A stretch of 64,000 bases of DNA, taken from assembly GCF_900343145.1 (NCBI RefSeq), contig NZ_LT996886.1, positions 1,178,001-1,242,000 of the forward strand, in the 5' to 3' direction. Below the pieces are notes generated by a model, which saw nothing but the letters and a program-made list of their open reading frames with translations, was not told where the DNA came from and searched no databases. The position numbers and the translations under genes were made by a program. Shown piece by piece: positions 41,233-49,578 of the stretch. Within the stretch, counting starts at the first letter, position 1, and every line of letters begins with the position of its first letter. Source of the stretch: Tessaracoccus timonensis (GTDB taxonomy: Bacteria > Actinomycetota > Actinomycetes > Propionibacteriales > Propionibacteriaceae).

Positions 41233-41278
41233 AAGGAATGTGGGAACCCACCTTTTTCGGTGGGTTCCCACATTCCTT
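41233..41278. terminator. 46-bp hairpin H, bidirectional terminator
   Basis: Perfect 20-bp arms (AAGGAATGTGGGAACCCACC) and a 6-base T-rich loop, upstream of the eccD stop in convergent orientation. Sister of hairpin G at 31396-31441. Confidence 0.9.
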
Positions 41279-41302
41279 ATCGTCAGCGGGCCTTCGCACA
41301 CC

Positions 41303-42712
41303 TCAGAAGTTAAAGAGGCCTCGGAACCAGACGTAGAAGTTCAGCACGCCCAGCATGAACGGGACGATCCCGATGATCGCGAGCCACTCGAAGATGTCGC
41401 CCCAGCGGCCCCACGTCGGCGACAGCACGCGCTTGTGCCAGGCGGCCGAGTAGTGCGCGAAGAGGTACCCAATGAGCAGTGTGATGCCGAAGAGCACGCC
41501 GAGGCCGATGTAGCTCGAGGTGAGGCCGTAAGCGATGGAGACGAGCCCGAGCCCAAAGATGATCGCTCCGCTCAGCACGAGTGCCATGCGCTGCGACAAC
41601 CCGACGAACGCACGCGCGCGCAGCAGGAATGCCAGGCCGACGCAGATGATGAGCGCCACGGCCCACCACGTGCCGTTGGTGATCGTGATGAATGAGGCGG
41701 CGACGGCGGTGGCGCTCGTGCCCATGAGCATGCCGCCGAGGAGTCGGTCGGCGAAGAGCGCGCGGCTCACGATGTCCGACTGGACGGGGGTCTCGTCGGC
41801 GAGCATTGCCTCGGTCGTGACGGGAAGGTTCGGCAGCGCGATGCCCGCGATCTTGTAGCTGAGCGACGGCATGAACGTCGTAATGAGGGCCATCACCGCC
41901 ATGGTTCCGGCGGCGACCTTATCGTCGTTGCCGTAGTTGAGCGCCATTACCGACGAGGCCGCGAGCATGAGTGCCCCGAACAGCGCCGCGGCGAATAGCG
42001 GCATGGTGTGGACGCGCGCGGCGAGCGCGTTCGCCGCCGCCGCGAGCAGGACCAGCGACGACGCCATGAGGATGTGGATGTGGAGGGCGGCCTCGGTGGC
42101 GATGACGTTCGGCAGGTCCCATCCGACGAGCGCCGCCAACGCCACGCTGATCCAGGCCAGGACGGTCGCCGTCGGTTTTTCCCTGGCGGCGCGTGCCAAC
42201 GACACCGCAGCGATGAACGCGCCGAACGACAGCAGCGCCGTCGCGATGAGCACGAGCCCCTGCACGAGGCGGCGTTCGTCGGAGGTGCCGAGCATGAGCA
42301 GCAGCGGCATGCCGAGCAGCACCGCTGACAGGCAGATGAGCCCGATGGTGCGCGAGTGTCGGTGTTGCCACGAGGGGCGGGAATTGGTGGCGCTGGCGAC
42401 GGCGTCGACGACGTCGTCGAAGGCGGCGTCGGGGATGGCGTTCTCGCGTTGGCGCAGGTGGAGCGTCTCGCCGTCCCGGATGCCGAGCTTGCTGATGGGG
42501 ACGTAGAGGTCGAAGGGATCTTGCCCGAAGCGTTGCAGCACCCACGCGTGGACGGCGTCGGTGGGGGTGTTCGACTCGAGACCGGCGAACTTGAGGATGC
42601 TGGGGAGCAGCTCGCTCAGTGTCACGGAACCGGGGAGGGCCAAGTCCACGCGCCGCGCCGACGAGATGATCGTCACGCGCGCGAGGTCTTCCTCTTGCAC
42701 AGGGATGCTCAC
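41303..42712 (-). CDS. eccD: Type VII secretion protein EccD
   Basis: A 469-residue ESX core membrane protein. Residues 1-~95 form the YukD-type ubiquitin-like domain (LARVTIISSARRVDLALPGS, TLSELLPSILKFAG, LGIRDGETLHLR). Then follow about 11 hydrophobic helices from residue 120 on (RTIGLICLSAVLLGMPLLLM, through GDIFEWLAIIGIVPFMLGVL). The loop after helix 6 with NLPVTTEAMLADE is typical. It forms the dimeric vestibule of the translocon pore. It stands alone on the minus strand, separated from eccB by the plus-strand eccE pair. Confidence 0.9.
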   Translation of the reverse strand: MSIPVQEEDLARVTIISSARRVDLALPGSVTLSELLPSILKFAGLESNTPTDAVHAWVLQRFGQDPFDLYVPISKLGIRDGETLHLRQRENAIPDAAFDDVVDAVASATNSRPSWQHRHSRTIGLICLSAVLLGMPLLLMLGTSDERRLVQGLVLIATALLSFGAFIAAVSLARAAREKPTATVLAWISVALAALVGWDLPNVIATEAALHIHILMASSLVLLAAAANALAARVHTMPLFAAALFGALMLAASSVMALNYGNDDKVAAGTMAVMALITTFMPSLSYKIAGIALPNLPVTTEAMLADETPVQSDIVSRALFADRLLGGMLMGTSATAVAASFITITNGTWWAVALIICVGLAFLLRARAFVGLSQRMALVLSGAIIFGLGLVSIAYGLTSSYIGLGVLFGITLLIGYLFAHYSAAWHKRVLSPTWGRWGDIFEWLAIIGIVPFMLGVLNFYVWFRGLFNF

Positions 42713-42847
42713 AGTAGGTCACATTAGTTGCCCAACGGGTTCAGCACACCTCGAATGAGACGTAGAGCCGCCCGACGCCGCGTCGCGCCAAGGGCCGAGG
42801 CGGGTGGTTCGTCGGCGGGAGGGACGGCTCCCCAGTAGGGTGTCCCC

Positions 42848-43867
42848 ATGGGAAGCGTGAACCTCAAGACGATTGCGGAGCAGGCGGGTGTCTCGCTGGC
42901 GACGGCGTCGCGGGTGCTCTCCGGCAGCGACTACCCCGTGAAGGACGAGCTTCGCGAGCGGGTGGAGCGAGTGGCCGCTGAGCTCGATTACGTGCCGAAC
43001 GCCAATGCGCGCGGTCTGCTGCAGGGGCGCTCGCAGACCGTTGGGGTGCTCGTCGGTGATGTCTCCGACCCGTTCTTCTCGACGATGATCGGCGGCATCC
43101 ATGAAGTGGCGGCGAAGGCCGGCTACATGGTGACCATCGTCAACACGTACCGCGACCCGGGCAATGAGCTCGACGTGCTGCGTCGGCTTCGCGCCCAGCG
43201 TGTCGACGTGATGATCGTCGCCGCGTCGGGTTTGGACGACCCTGTTCACTCCGACGCGCTCGAAAAGAGCCTGGCGGCGTTCGTGAAGGACGGCAACTCC
43301 GCCGTGATGATCGGGCCGCATGAGGTGAGTGCTGACTTGGGCGTGTCCAGGATCGACGTCAACAACCGCCTCGCCGCCCGGCAGGTAGCGGAGCATTTGC
43401 ACGAGCTGGGGCATCGTCGGGCGGCCCTGCTCGCGGGGGATTCGAACCTGCTCTCTATGGCCGATCGCATCGCCGGGTTCCGCGATGTGTTTGGCGACGG
43501 ATTGGTCGTCCGACGCGCCGCCCCCACCCGCGACGGCGGCCACGATGCGTGCGTCGGGCTACTTGATTCCGACGACGCCGCCGGGCTGACGGCGATCGCC
43601 ACCACCGCTGACCAGATGGCCTTCGGTGTGCTCGCCTGTTTGCGCGAGCGGGGCATCGCCGTGCCCGAGCAGATGTCCGTCACCGGTTTCAACGACATCG
43701 AGTTCGCCCGCGACACCGTGCCCCCGCTCACGTCGGCGCATTTGCCCCTCGACGAAGTGGGCCGCCTCGCCATGGACATGGGCATCAAAGCTCTCGACGG
43801 TGTGCCCAGCCGAGTGGAGCTCACGCCCGAACTGCGCATACGCGGCACGACGGGGAAGCGCGCGTAG
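42848..43867 (+). CDS. LacI-family transcriptional repressor
   Basis: A 339-residue repressor. HTH plus hinge at 1-~60: NLKTIAEQAGVSLATASRVL, SGSDYPVK..., VERVAAELDYVPNANARGLL. Periplasmic-binding-protein-like sensor domain from about 62: QTVGVLVGDVSDPFFSTMIG, AARQVAEHLHELGHRRAALL, ATTADQMAFGVLACLRERGI, and SVTGFNDIEFARDTVPPLTS. It stands before the carbohydrate block and is the best local candidate to bind the shared operators at 49376/49476 and 54405/54483. It is divergent from eccD by about 135 bases. Confidence 0.93.
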   Translation: MGSVNLKTIAEQAGVSLATASRVLSGSDYPVKDELRERVERVAAELDYVPNANARGLLQGRSQTVGVLVGDVSDPFFSTMIGGIHEVAAKAGYMVTIVNTYRDPGNELDVLRRLRAQRVDVMIVAASGLDDPVHSDALEKSLAAFVKDGNSAVMIGPHEVSADLGVSRIDVNNRLAARQVAEHLHELGHRRAALLAGDSNLLSMADRIAGFRDVFGDGLVVRRAAPTRDGGHDACVGLLDSDDAAGLTAIATTADQMAFGVLACLRERGIAVPEQMSVTGFNDIEFARDTVPPLTSAHLPLDEVGRLAMDMGIKALDGVPSRVELTPELRIRGTTGKRA

Positions 43868-43930
43868 CTGGGGCGAGGAGCGGCGTCGTTCGCCTCGTCA
43901 GCGACGGGAAGCCAAGGAATCTGTAGAGAG

Positions 43931-43967
43931 GCTTCGGGCGCAGGATGATTAAATCTGCGCCCGAAGC
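43931..43967 (+). terminator. Terminator of the lacI-family gene
   Basis: GCTTCGGGCGCAG (43931-43943) and its exact complement (43955-43967), 11-base loop, followed by CAAACTCTTTG. The next 130 bases to the 44102 stop hold no gene; CAAAAACTTTTTG near 44000 is a short A/T palindrome. Confidence 0.85.
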
Positions 43968-44101
43968 AAACTCTTTGTATAGGGCAATGGCACTAGACTA
44001 ACAAAAACTTTTTGCCGTTATTAGTAAGTGGGCATCATTCCGGACTGATTGGATCGATTCTGAGACACTCTGGCCAGTGTGAAGCACCGGTGTGTTGCCA
44101 T

Positions 44102-46174
44102 TCAGTGATTGTGGGAGGACACTTCTGGCTTCCTGTACGAAGCGAGCTCGGTCGAGTTCACCACCATATAGAAATCGCCATGGGTATCCTGTGTGAGGGT
44201 TTCGATTGATGAGAACTCTGCGTCTTTGCCGGAGCGGGCAATGATGTCGAGTGCTCCCGATTCGGGGCTTATCACGAAAAACGTTCCAGCAGTAACGCCG
44301 TATAGCATCTCACCATCAAAAATAAGTTTGTCGCGCTCGCCGTAGCGAGGAGCAGCGTTATCTCCAATAGTAATTGTTCGGAGCACTCTTCTACTCTCGA
44401 CATCGTACTCGAAGACAGTACGAGAATCGAGGACACCCCACAGGTGTCGGTCTCGTGCGAACGTCAGGCCGCTAATGCTCGTAGCACGTTCGAAAGGGCG
44501 ATCTGTCCACACAGTCTGACCAGTGTCCGGGTCCCACATAGCGATGCTTGCGGAGTCTGTAACAGGGTTAACCCCATACCCACCGTGAATGGATGTTCCG
44601 ACAATAATCTTGTCATCTAGGCGAGAAAGAGAGACTGGAGTCTGGTCCTCGACAACATCTCTAAAGACATCGACTGAACCTGCTTCCGGGTACCAACGGC
44701 TGATCGCTCCACCGTGACGTCCGGGATCGGGAACGGAAGTCACTAACATCATATCTTCATTCCATTGAAGAAAATCTTGAGGCCGGTTTTGCTCGTGCCC
44801 GAGAAGGAGTTGGTCCTGTGGATTAACCCCTAGCTTCCATGGCTCAGAGGGATCGTAGCGGTACAGTCCCCCACTTGGATAGCGTCCAAAAACCAGATCA
44901 TTCCCAAAGAGCCCAAAACCCTCGACTTGTATAATCCCAGGTAAGAGGGTGGACTTGCCAGTTCTGGTATCGAATTTAGCAATACCGGGAGGGCTCAAGA
45001 AGCCGCCAGAATATATGTTTCCGACATTATCGCGACCCAGGCTTATCAATGGTGCCCCTGATCCTTCAAAATCAGGGACGATGTAAATGCCTTTCATTGT
45101 GTCAAGATTCATGCCATATGTTCTTCCCTGATTCCAGTAGGTGAAGAGCAGCATGAGCTCACCGTTGATAGAGCCCCAGCTCCACGTCTGTGGCCCAGCA
45201 TTGGGCCCCCAGTGAATTGGTTTGAGCTCAAGGGTAGATAAATTATAAGAGTGAATGGAACCATTCGCTCTGAGATAGATCAATGAATCATCCGAGGGGT
45301 TCACGGGAGAAACGGACGGGTTGGTGTTCTCAATGACATCGACCCAAAGCCCTGAAGAAAGGTCAAGGACGGCAATTTGGTTATTTCCGCTTGCAAATAA
45401 AAGGTTCCCACGTAGATCAATGCTTCGCATAGGCTGCACTGCGAAGCCGTCCGGCATCGAGACAGCTCTGTAGCTTCTTGAATCACGGTCGAACACAGCC
45501 ATCTTCCCGTTAGGTTGACTGCCGACGTACACGTATCGACCTGATACAGCAACGGCTCCTATGTACTGCTCGGATGGATTCGGTGAACCGTGATTCTCAA
45601 GCCCTCCAGTCTTGGGATCGAACGAATAGAGGTTGGCAGTTGGGTAGACGCCGAACCAGACGGTGCCGTCATCTGCCACCGTAAGATTCCATATCCGTTG
45701 CCCAGACGGGACCGTAATGAGGTGTTGTAGACTTTGGTGAGCAGTATCGTAGCTGTATAGGTGACCTGAATCAGACATCCCAAAATATACTTTGCCATCA
45801 ACAGGGTTGAATGCGCTCCCGATGGCACTGGATCCTGCAGGAACCCGGGTGTGGAAGACGAGCTGTTCAGTCTCTAGATTCATTACCCCTACCTCGGCAG
45901 TCACGGTAGAGTTTCCGCTCACCACGTACAGCGCGTGAGGGGTCCCATCTTGATCTCGGAAGAACTCAGAAGCTCCGACTTGCACCTTACGGATCTGCTC
46001 TCCGTGATTGACCAGCTGGCCTGTCGCCGCGGCAGATGCCCCTGTGGTGTCGGCTGAGGTGGTGGTGACGCTAGTCAGTAGTAGGGCTGTACCAATGACT
46101 AGAGCCGTAGCTAACCGGGCTAACACAAGCCCACGTGAGAAGAATGCTGACTTCATATTAAGATTGAGACTCAT
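44102..46174 (-). CDS. Secreted beta-propeller-like protein
   Basis: A 690-residue exported protein; signal peptide at 1-~42 with hydrophobic core (LARLATALVIGTALLL) and cleavage near TTSADT. The rest is a chain of short beta-rich repeats: SAFNPVDGKVYFGMSDSGHL, LTVADDGTVWFGVYPTANLY, VAVSGRYVYVGSQPNGKMAV, LTFARDRHLWGVLDSRTVFE, each 'x-DG-x-(V/L)-Y/W-x-G' like a 7- or 8-blade propeller. No catalytic motif is recognised; oligosaccharide lyases or carbohydrate-binding propellers are possible. No lipobox, LPXTG or C-terminal anchor. It follows the ABC importer genes on the same strand; codon use and GC (about half) are unlike the core chromosome. ATG 46174 is preceded by AAGGAG. Confidence 0.72.
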   Translation of the reverse strand: MSLNLNMKSAFFSRGLVLARLATALVIGTALLLTSVTTTSADTTGASAAATGQLVNHGEQIRKVQVGASEFFRDQDGTPHALYVVSGNSTVTAEVGVMNLETEQLVFHTRVPAGSSAIGSAFNPVDGKVYFGMSDSGHLYSYDTAHQSLQHLITVPSGQRIWNLTVADDGTVWFGVYPTANLYSFDPKTGGLENHGSPNPSEQYIGAVAVSGRYVYVGSQPNGKMAVFDRDSRSYRAVSMPDGFAVQPMRSIDLRGNLLFASGNNQIAVLDLSSGLWVDVIENTNPSVSPVNPSDDSLIYLRANGSIHSYNLSTLELKPIHWGPNAGPQTWSWGSINGELMLLFTYWNQGRTYGMNLDTMKGIYIVPDFEGSGAPLISLGRDNVGNIYSGGFLSPPGIAKFDTRTGKSTLLPGIIQVEGFGLFGNDLVFGRYPSGGLYRYDPSEPWKLGVNPQDQLLLGHEQNRPQDFLQWNEDMMLVTSVPDPGRHGGAISRWYPEAGSVDVFRDVVEDQTPVSLSRLDDKIIVGTSIHGGYGVNPVTDSASIAMWDPDTGQTVWTDRPFERATSISGLTFARDRHLWGVLDSRTVFEYDVESRRVLRTITIGDNAAPRYGERDKLIFDGEMLYGVTAGTFFVISPESGALDIIARSGKDAEFSSIETLTQDTHGDFYMVVNSTELASYRKPEVSSHNH

Positions 46175-46257
46175 TCGTTACTCCTTTGTAAACTGCATGT
46201 TAAATAATGAAATCCAGGTATCTCATGAGCTCGTGACACCTGTAGGTGGCTCCATGG

Positions 46258-47103
46258 TCAGCCCTTTAGTGCGCCTGCTGTAATGCCGCGAATTAGGTAA
46301 CGCTGCAGCATAAAGAAAATAATGAGGCAAGGGATAACTGTAATGGCCGCCGAAGCCATTGTTGATGCTAGGGACGCTGATTCGGTTCCCATGCTTGCCA
46401 GCCCAACCGTAAGGGTGCGTGCTTTGCTACTCTGTGCTACCACAAGTGGCCAAAGGAAGTCGTTCCAATGCCACAAGAACACAAAGATTCCTACCGTTGC
46501 CAGTACAGGCTTTGATAGTGGGATGATCATCTGGAAGAAAATGCGCAGTTCTCCAGCGCCATCCATGCGCGCGGACTCGAGCAGTTCATCCGGTATGCCG
46601 GCGATGAACTGCCTCATGAGAAAGACGGCCTGGGAGTTCGCGATAGTGGGGATTATCAACCCCCACATCGTATTGATTCCTCCAAGCTTTGAGACGGTAG
46701 CAAAGAGGGGGATAAGCGTGACGTGCGCTGGGACCATTAGAGTCGCTAGAAAGCACCACATAAGAATGTTGCTTCCCGGGAAGGGCTTCTTTGCAAATGC
46801 GTATCCAGCCATGCTGCAGAGCAGAAGCACTGCTACTGTGGACACTAGCGAATAGGTTACAGAGTTAATGATCCATGTCACAAGATCCCTGCTGGATAAT
46901 GCGCGAGTTATATTGTCCAGCGTCAGACTACGGGGCAGCGCATGGGGCAGTGTTGGTTCGCCTTCGACTGAAAGGGCCAAAATGAAAGTGATAAAGAATG
47001 GGAAGAGTGTGAATATCCCCATGATCGCCAAAGACACCCACGCTGCTGACTGGCCCAGCACGATCTTCCGTGATCTCGTTGACTTGAGAGTTGCCTTAGT
47101 CAT
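46258..47103 (-). CDS. Sugar ABC transporter permease (MalG type)
   Basis: A 281-residue CUT1 permease. Six hydrophobic helices; EAA loop LLESARMDGAGELRIFFQMI (about residues 181-200) in the consensus EAAxxDGA position, with Ser replacing the first Ala; C-terminus QRYLIRGITAGALKG is the classic MalG ending. The start overlaps the upstream permease by 8 bases. It forms a low-GC importer with the 47096-47986 and 48066-49307 products. No ATPase gene accompanies it, as with the first importer. Confidence 0.92.
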   Translation of the reverse strand: MTKATLKSTRSRKIVLGQSAAWVSLAIMGIFTLFPFFITFILALSVEGEPTLPHALPRSLTLDNITRALSSRDLVTWIINSVTYSLVSTVAVLLLCSMAGYAFAKKPFPGSNILMWCFLATLMVPAHVTLIPLFATVSKLGGINTMWGLIIPTIANSQAVFLMRQFIAGIPDELLESARMDGAGELRIFFQMIIPLSKPVLATVGIFVFLWHWNDFLWPLVVAQSSKARTLTVGLASMGTESASLASTMASAAITVIPCLIIFFMLQRYLIRGITAGALKG

Positions 47104-47986
47104 GGTCTTTATCCTCCAGAAGCTTTCTTTGGATCAAGGAAATTGCCATGATCACAATTGCTACAGCAATGCCGATTGCCGAAGCGTACCCAAAGTCGAA
47201 GTACTTGAAACCCGTTTCGTAAAGTAGGTACACGACGGTATAGCTAGCTCTAGCAGGGCCACCCCCTGTCATGACGTAAACGGCGTCGAACGTCTGGAAA
47301 CCAGCAATGGTTTCGATTACTAGAACAAAGAAAACAACCGGCTTCAACATGGGAACTGTGATTCGGAAGAACCTCTGGCGAGCGTTCGCACCATCCACTT
47401 CCGCGGCTTCGTGAAGTTCCTCTGGGACTGCCTGCATGCCTGCAAGTAGAATCAACATTGAGTAGCCGAATCCCTTCCAAACGGCAACGACCACAAGGCT
47501 CAGCAGCACAAGCCAAGAGTCTCCATAGAGAAAGGGCACTTTCTCCCAGTTCCACTTGGAAATGAGGCCGTTAATCAGTCCGTCTGGAGCCAGAACCCAT
47601 TTCCATACTAGTCCTGCCAAAACATAGGAGGTTACGTAAGGAAGAAAGAGTATGCCGCGCGCTACTCCCACTCCAAAACGGAGTTGGTTAAGAAGCGCTG
47701 CGCAGGAGAAGGCTACTATTATCACTAGTGGCACGTACATGGCTACGTACCACAGTGTCGTAACCATCGCCTTCCAAAATACCGCATCTCCTAGCAGCCG
47801 CTCGAAGTTGCTTAGTCCAATAAAGTCGCCAATTCCAGACAGCCTATAGTCGAAGAGGCTAATTCCCACGGACCCGATCAGCGGTATCAAGCGGAATACT
47901 ATGAAGAGGACTAATATGGGCAAGACAAAAAGGAAACCAATCCAAGCCTGCCTTCGGGATTGTTTATTTGATGATCGTTTCAGCAT
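47096..47986 (-). CDS. Sugar ABC transporter permease (MalF type)
   Basis: A 296-residue CUT1 permease. Basic N-terminus then AWIGFLFVLPILVLFIVFRL as first helix; YVTSYVLAGLVWKWVLAPDG; EAA loop LHEAAEVDGANARQRFFRIT at about 203-222; VYVMTGGGPARASYTVVYLL near the end. It lies 38 bases after a strong hairpin that separates it from the binding-protein gene. Lower GC than the window average. Confidence 0.93.
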   Translation of the reverse strand: MLKRSSNKQSRRQAWIGFLFVLPILVLFIVFRLIPLIGSVGISLFDYRLSGIGDFIGLSNFERLLGDAVFWKAMVTTLWYVAMYVPLVIIVAFSCAALLNQLRFGVGVARGILFLPYVTSYVLAGLVWKWVLAPDGLINGLISKWNWEKVPFLYGDSWLVLLSLVVVAVWKGFGYSMLILLAGMQAVPEELHEAAEVDGANARQRFFRITVPMLKPVVFFVLVIETIAGFQTFDAVYVMTGGGPARASYTVVYLLYETGFKYFDFGYASAIGIAVAIVIMAISLIQRKLLEDKDHD

Positions 47987-48023
47987 GGGTGCTCCGTTGT
48001 CAGCGACGGATGTTCAGATCTAT

Positions 48024-48061
48024 ATGGTGGGAGCGTCCCCTACTGGGGATGCTCCCACCAT
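48024..48061 (-). terminator. Intra-operon hairpin between binding protein and permeases
   Basis: 17-bp arms (48024-48040 and 48045-48061; ATGGTGGGAGCGTCCCC) with one G-T pair and a 4-base loop, just after the binding-protein stop on the minus strand. No T-tract. It probably stabilises or partly terminates the transcript so that the binding protein is made in excess. Confidence 0.7.
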
Positions 48062-48065
48062 GCCG

Positions 48066-49307
48066 TCACCTCATGATGCTCTCTGCTTCCTGGGCTGCAG
48101 CATCGAGAGCTTCCTTAGGGGTCTGGTCTCCCTTGATCGCGGCCTGAATATGAGGGGTGAGTACACCGGTTATCTGTCGGGTCTTGGTGTGGGGAACCCC
48201 GGGGAGCATGATGTCGAGTGCGTCCATTTGAGCCTGGATTTCCGGTGTCATCTCTGAAAGGGTCACGTCATTCCTAGCCGGCAGCATTCCGTTCACATCG
48301 TTGAACGACTTCGAGAATTCAGCAGAACCTAGGAACTTGAGGGCAGCCTTTGCGGCTTCGTCATTATCCTTCCTGGTCGAGGTGCGTGAGATAGCGCCAA
48401 CGGTTCCACCGGCAACCATCTCCTTGTGCTTCAGGCCCTTGCCGATCACAAGGCCTTCGCCGAGTAGCTTCTTGGTTTCTTCCACTCGTGCGGGGTCAAG
48501 GTTCGACGTCATCGCGACTGTACCGGATGAGAAGTAGTCGTTTTCTGCACTTGCATCCGCGACGGCAGCGTCCTCAGGAAGACCGCCAGCCTTCGCAAGA
48601 TCCACAAGGAACTCCAGCGCTTCGACACCTTCGGGTGAGTTGAAAGCAACCTGTGTGCCATCCTCGGAATAGAGAGATCCGCCTGCTTGGTATAGCAATG
48701 GGTAGTAGTACGCCTGGATGAATGTGCCGTAGAACGCCATGATTGGGTGGCCCTTTGCGGCAAGGGCAGGTGCTGCAGCCTTTACCTCTTCCCATGTTTC
48801 CGGGAGCTTATCCACTCCCGCCTCGTCGAAGAGCGTTTTGTTCCATGCAATTGGGCTGACGGTGGCAAGCACCGGAACACCAAACTTGTCCTCGTTTACA
48901 GTTACGGCATCGACAGCATTCGGGAGGACTGCGTCGCCAAGCCCGTCGACAATATCCGTGACGGGAACAATACCCCCAGTTTCTACATAACTTGGAATTT
49001 GGTCGGGGATCAAGTAAACGAGGTCAGGCCCTTCCCCTGCTGCGATAGCAGTTGCCAGCTGCTCGTCTCGGTTCGCCCATGCCCGCAGTTCGACGTTGAG
49101 AGTCATTCCAGGGTTAGCGTTCTCAAAATTCTTCTTTTGCTCATCCCAGAAGGTCTGGTTCTTCGCTTCATCGGCGATCACTGGGTACATCCAGAGGTTG
49201 ACCTCCTTGTTTGTGTCCGTTGAACCTTCGGTGTCGCCACCACATGCGCTCACGGAGAACAAGAGAGTACTGGCTAGAGCGGTCGCTGCTAGAGACTTGA
49301 TCTTCAC
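48066..49307 (-). CDS. Sugar ABC transporter substrate-binding lipoprotein
   Basis: A 413-residue lipoprotein from GTG 49307 (GGAGGA upstream). Lipobox LFSVSAC with Cys22. Family-1 solute-binding features: VNLWMYPVIADE, FENANPGMTLNVELRAWANR, GEGPDLVYLIPDQIPSYVET, GVPVLATVSPIAWNKTLFDE, and ETWEEVKAAAPALAAKGHPI. It feeds the two permeases downstream. Its composition is closer to the average than the permeases, yet clearly below the flanking chromosome in GC. It is divergent from the GH94 gene, sharing a promoter with two candidate LacI-type operators. Confidence 0.93.
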   Translation of the reverse strand: MKIKSLAATALASTLLFSVSACGGDTEGSTDTNKEVNLWMYPVIADEAKNQTFWDEQKKNFENANPGMTLNVELRAWANRDEQLATAIAAGEGPDLVYLIPDQIPSYVETGGIVPVTDIVDGLGDAVLPNAVDAVTVNEDKFGVPVLATVSPIAWNKTLFDEAGVDKLPETWEEVKAAAPALAAKGHPIMAFYGTFIQAYYYPLLYQAGGSLYSEDGTQVAFNSPEGVEALEFLVDLAKAGGLPEDAAVADASAENDYFSSGTVAMTSNLDPARVEETKKLLGEGLVIGKGLKHKEMVAGGTVGAISRTSTRKDNDEAAKAALKFLGSAEFSKSFNDVNGMLPARNDVTLSEMTPEIQAQMDALDIMLPGVPHTKTRQITGVLTPHIQAAIKGDQTPKEALDAAAQEAESIMR

Positions 49308-49375
49308 GATTCCTCCATTGGACTCGGGTTGGTTCCTTGGCTGTAAGCCTTGGTTTGCGTACTCCATACAGAGTA

Positions 49376-49487
49376 GAAAAGGTTTTCGCAAGTGTCAACA
49401 GGTGCCTCTGGCGTCTGGGATGAGCCCCTAGTGGTCATGGGGTTGTCAAGGAGGCATGCTCCGGGCTAGGATGCAGTAAAGCATTTC
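49376..49487. promoter_or_regulatory. Divergent promoter with two candidate LacI-type operators
   Basis: GAAAAGGTTTTC at 49376-49387 (near the binding-protein start) and GTAAAGCATTTC at 49476-49487 (near the GH94 start; complement GAAATGCTTTAC). Both fit GAAAWGSTTTWC, and matching sites occur at 54405 and 54483. Confidence 0.5.
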
Positions 49488-49578
49488 TTTCTCGAACTCG
49501 ATGCCTGATGTTGCTGTCGATCCGGAGACGCGCAGGCGCTGTGGTCGGGGTGTGTATGTCGCAAGGAGATCGGTGTTG

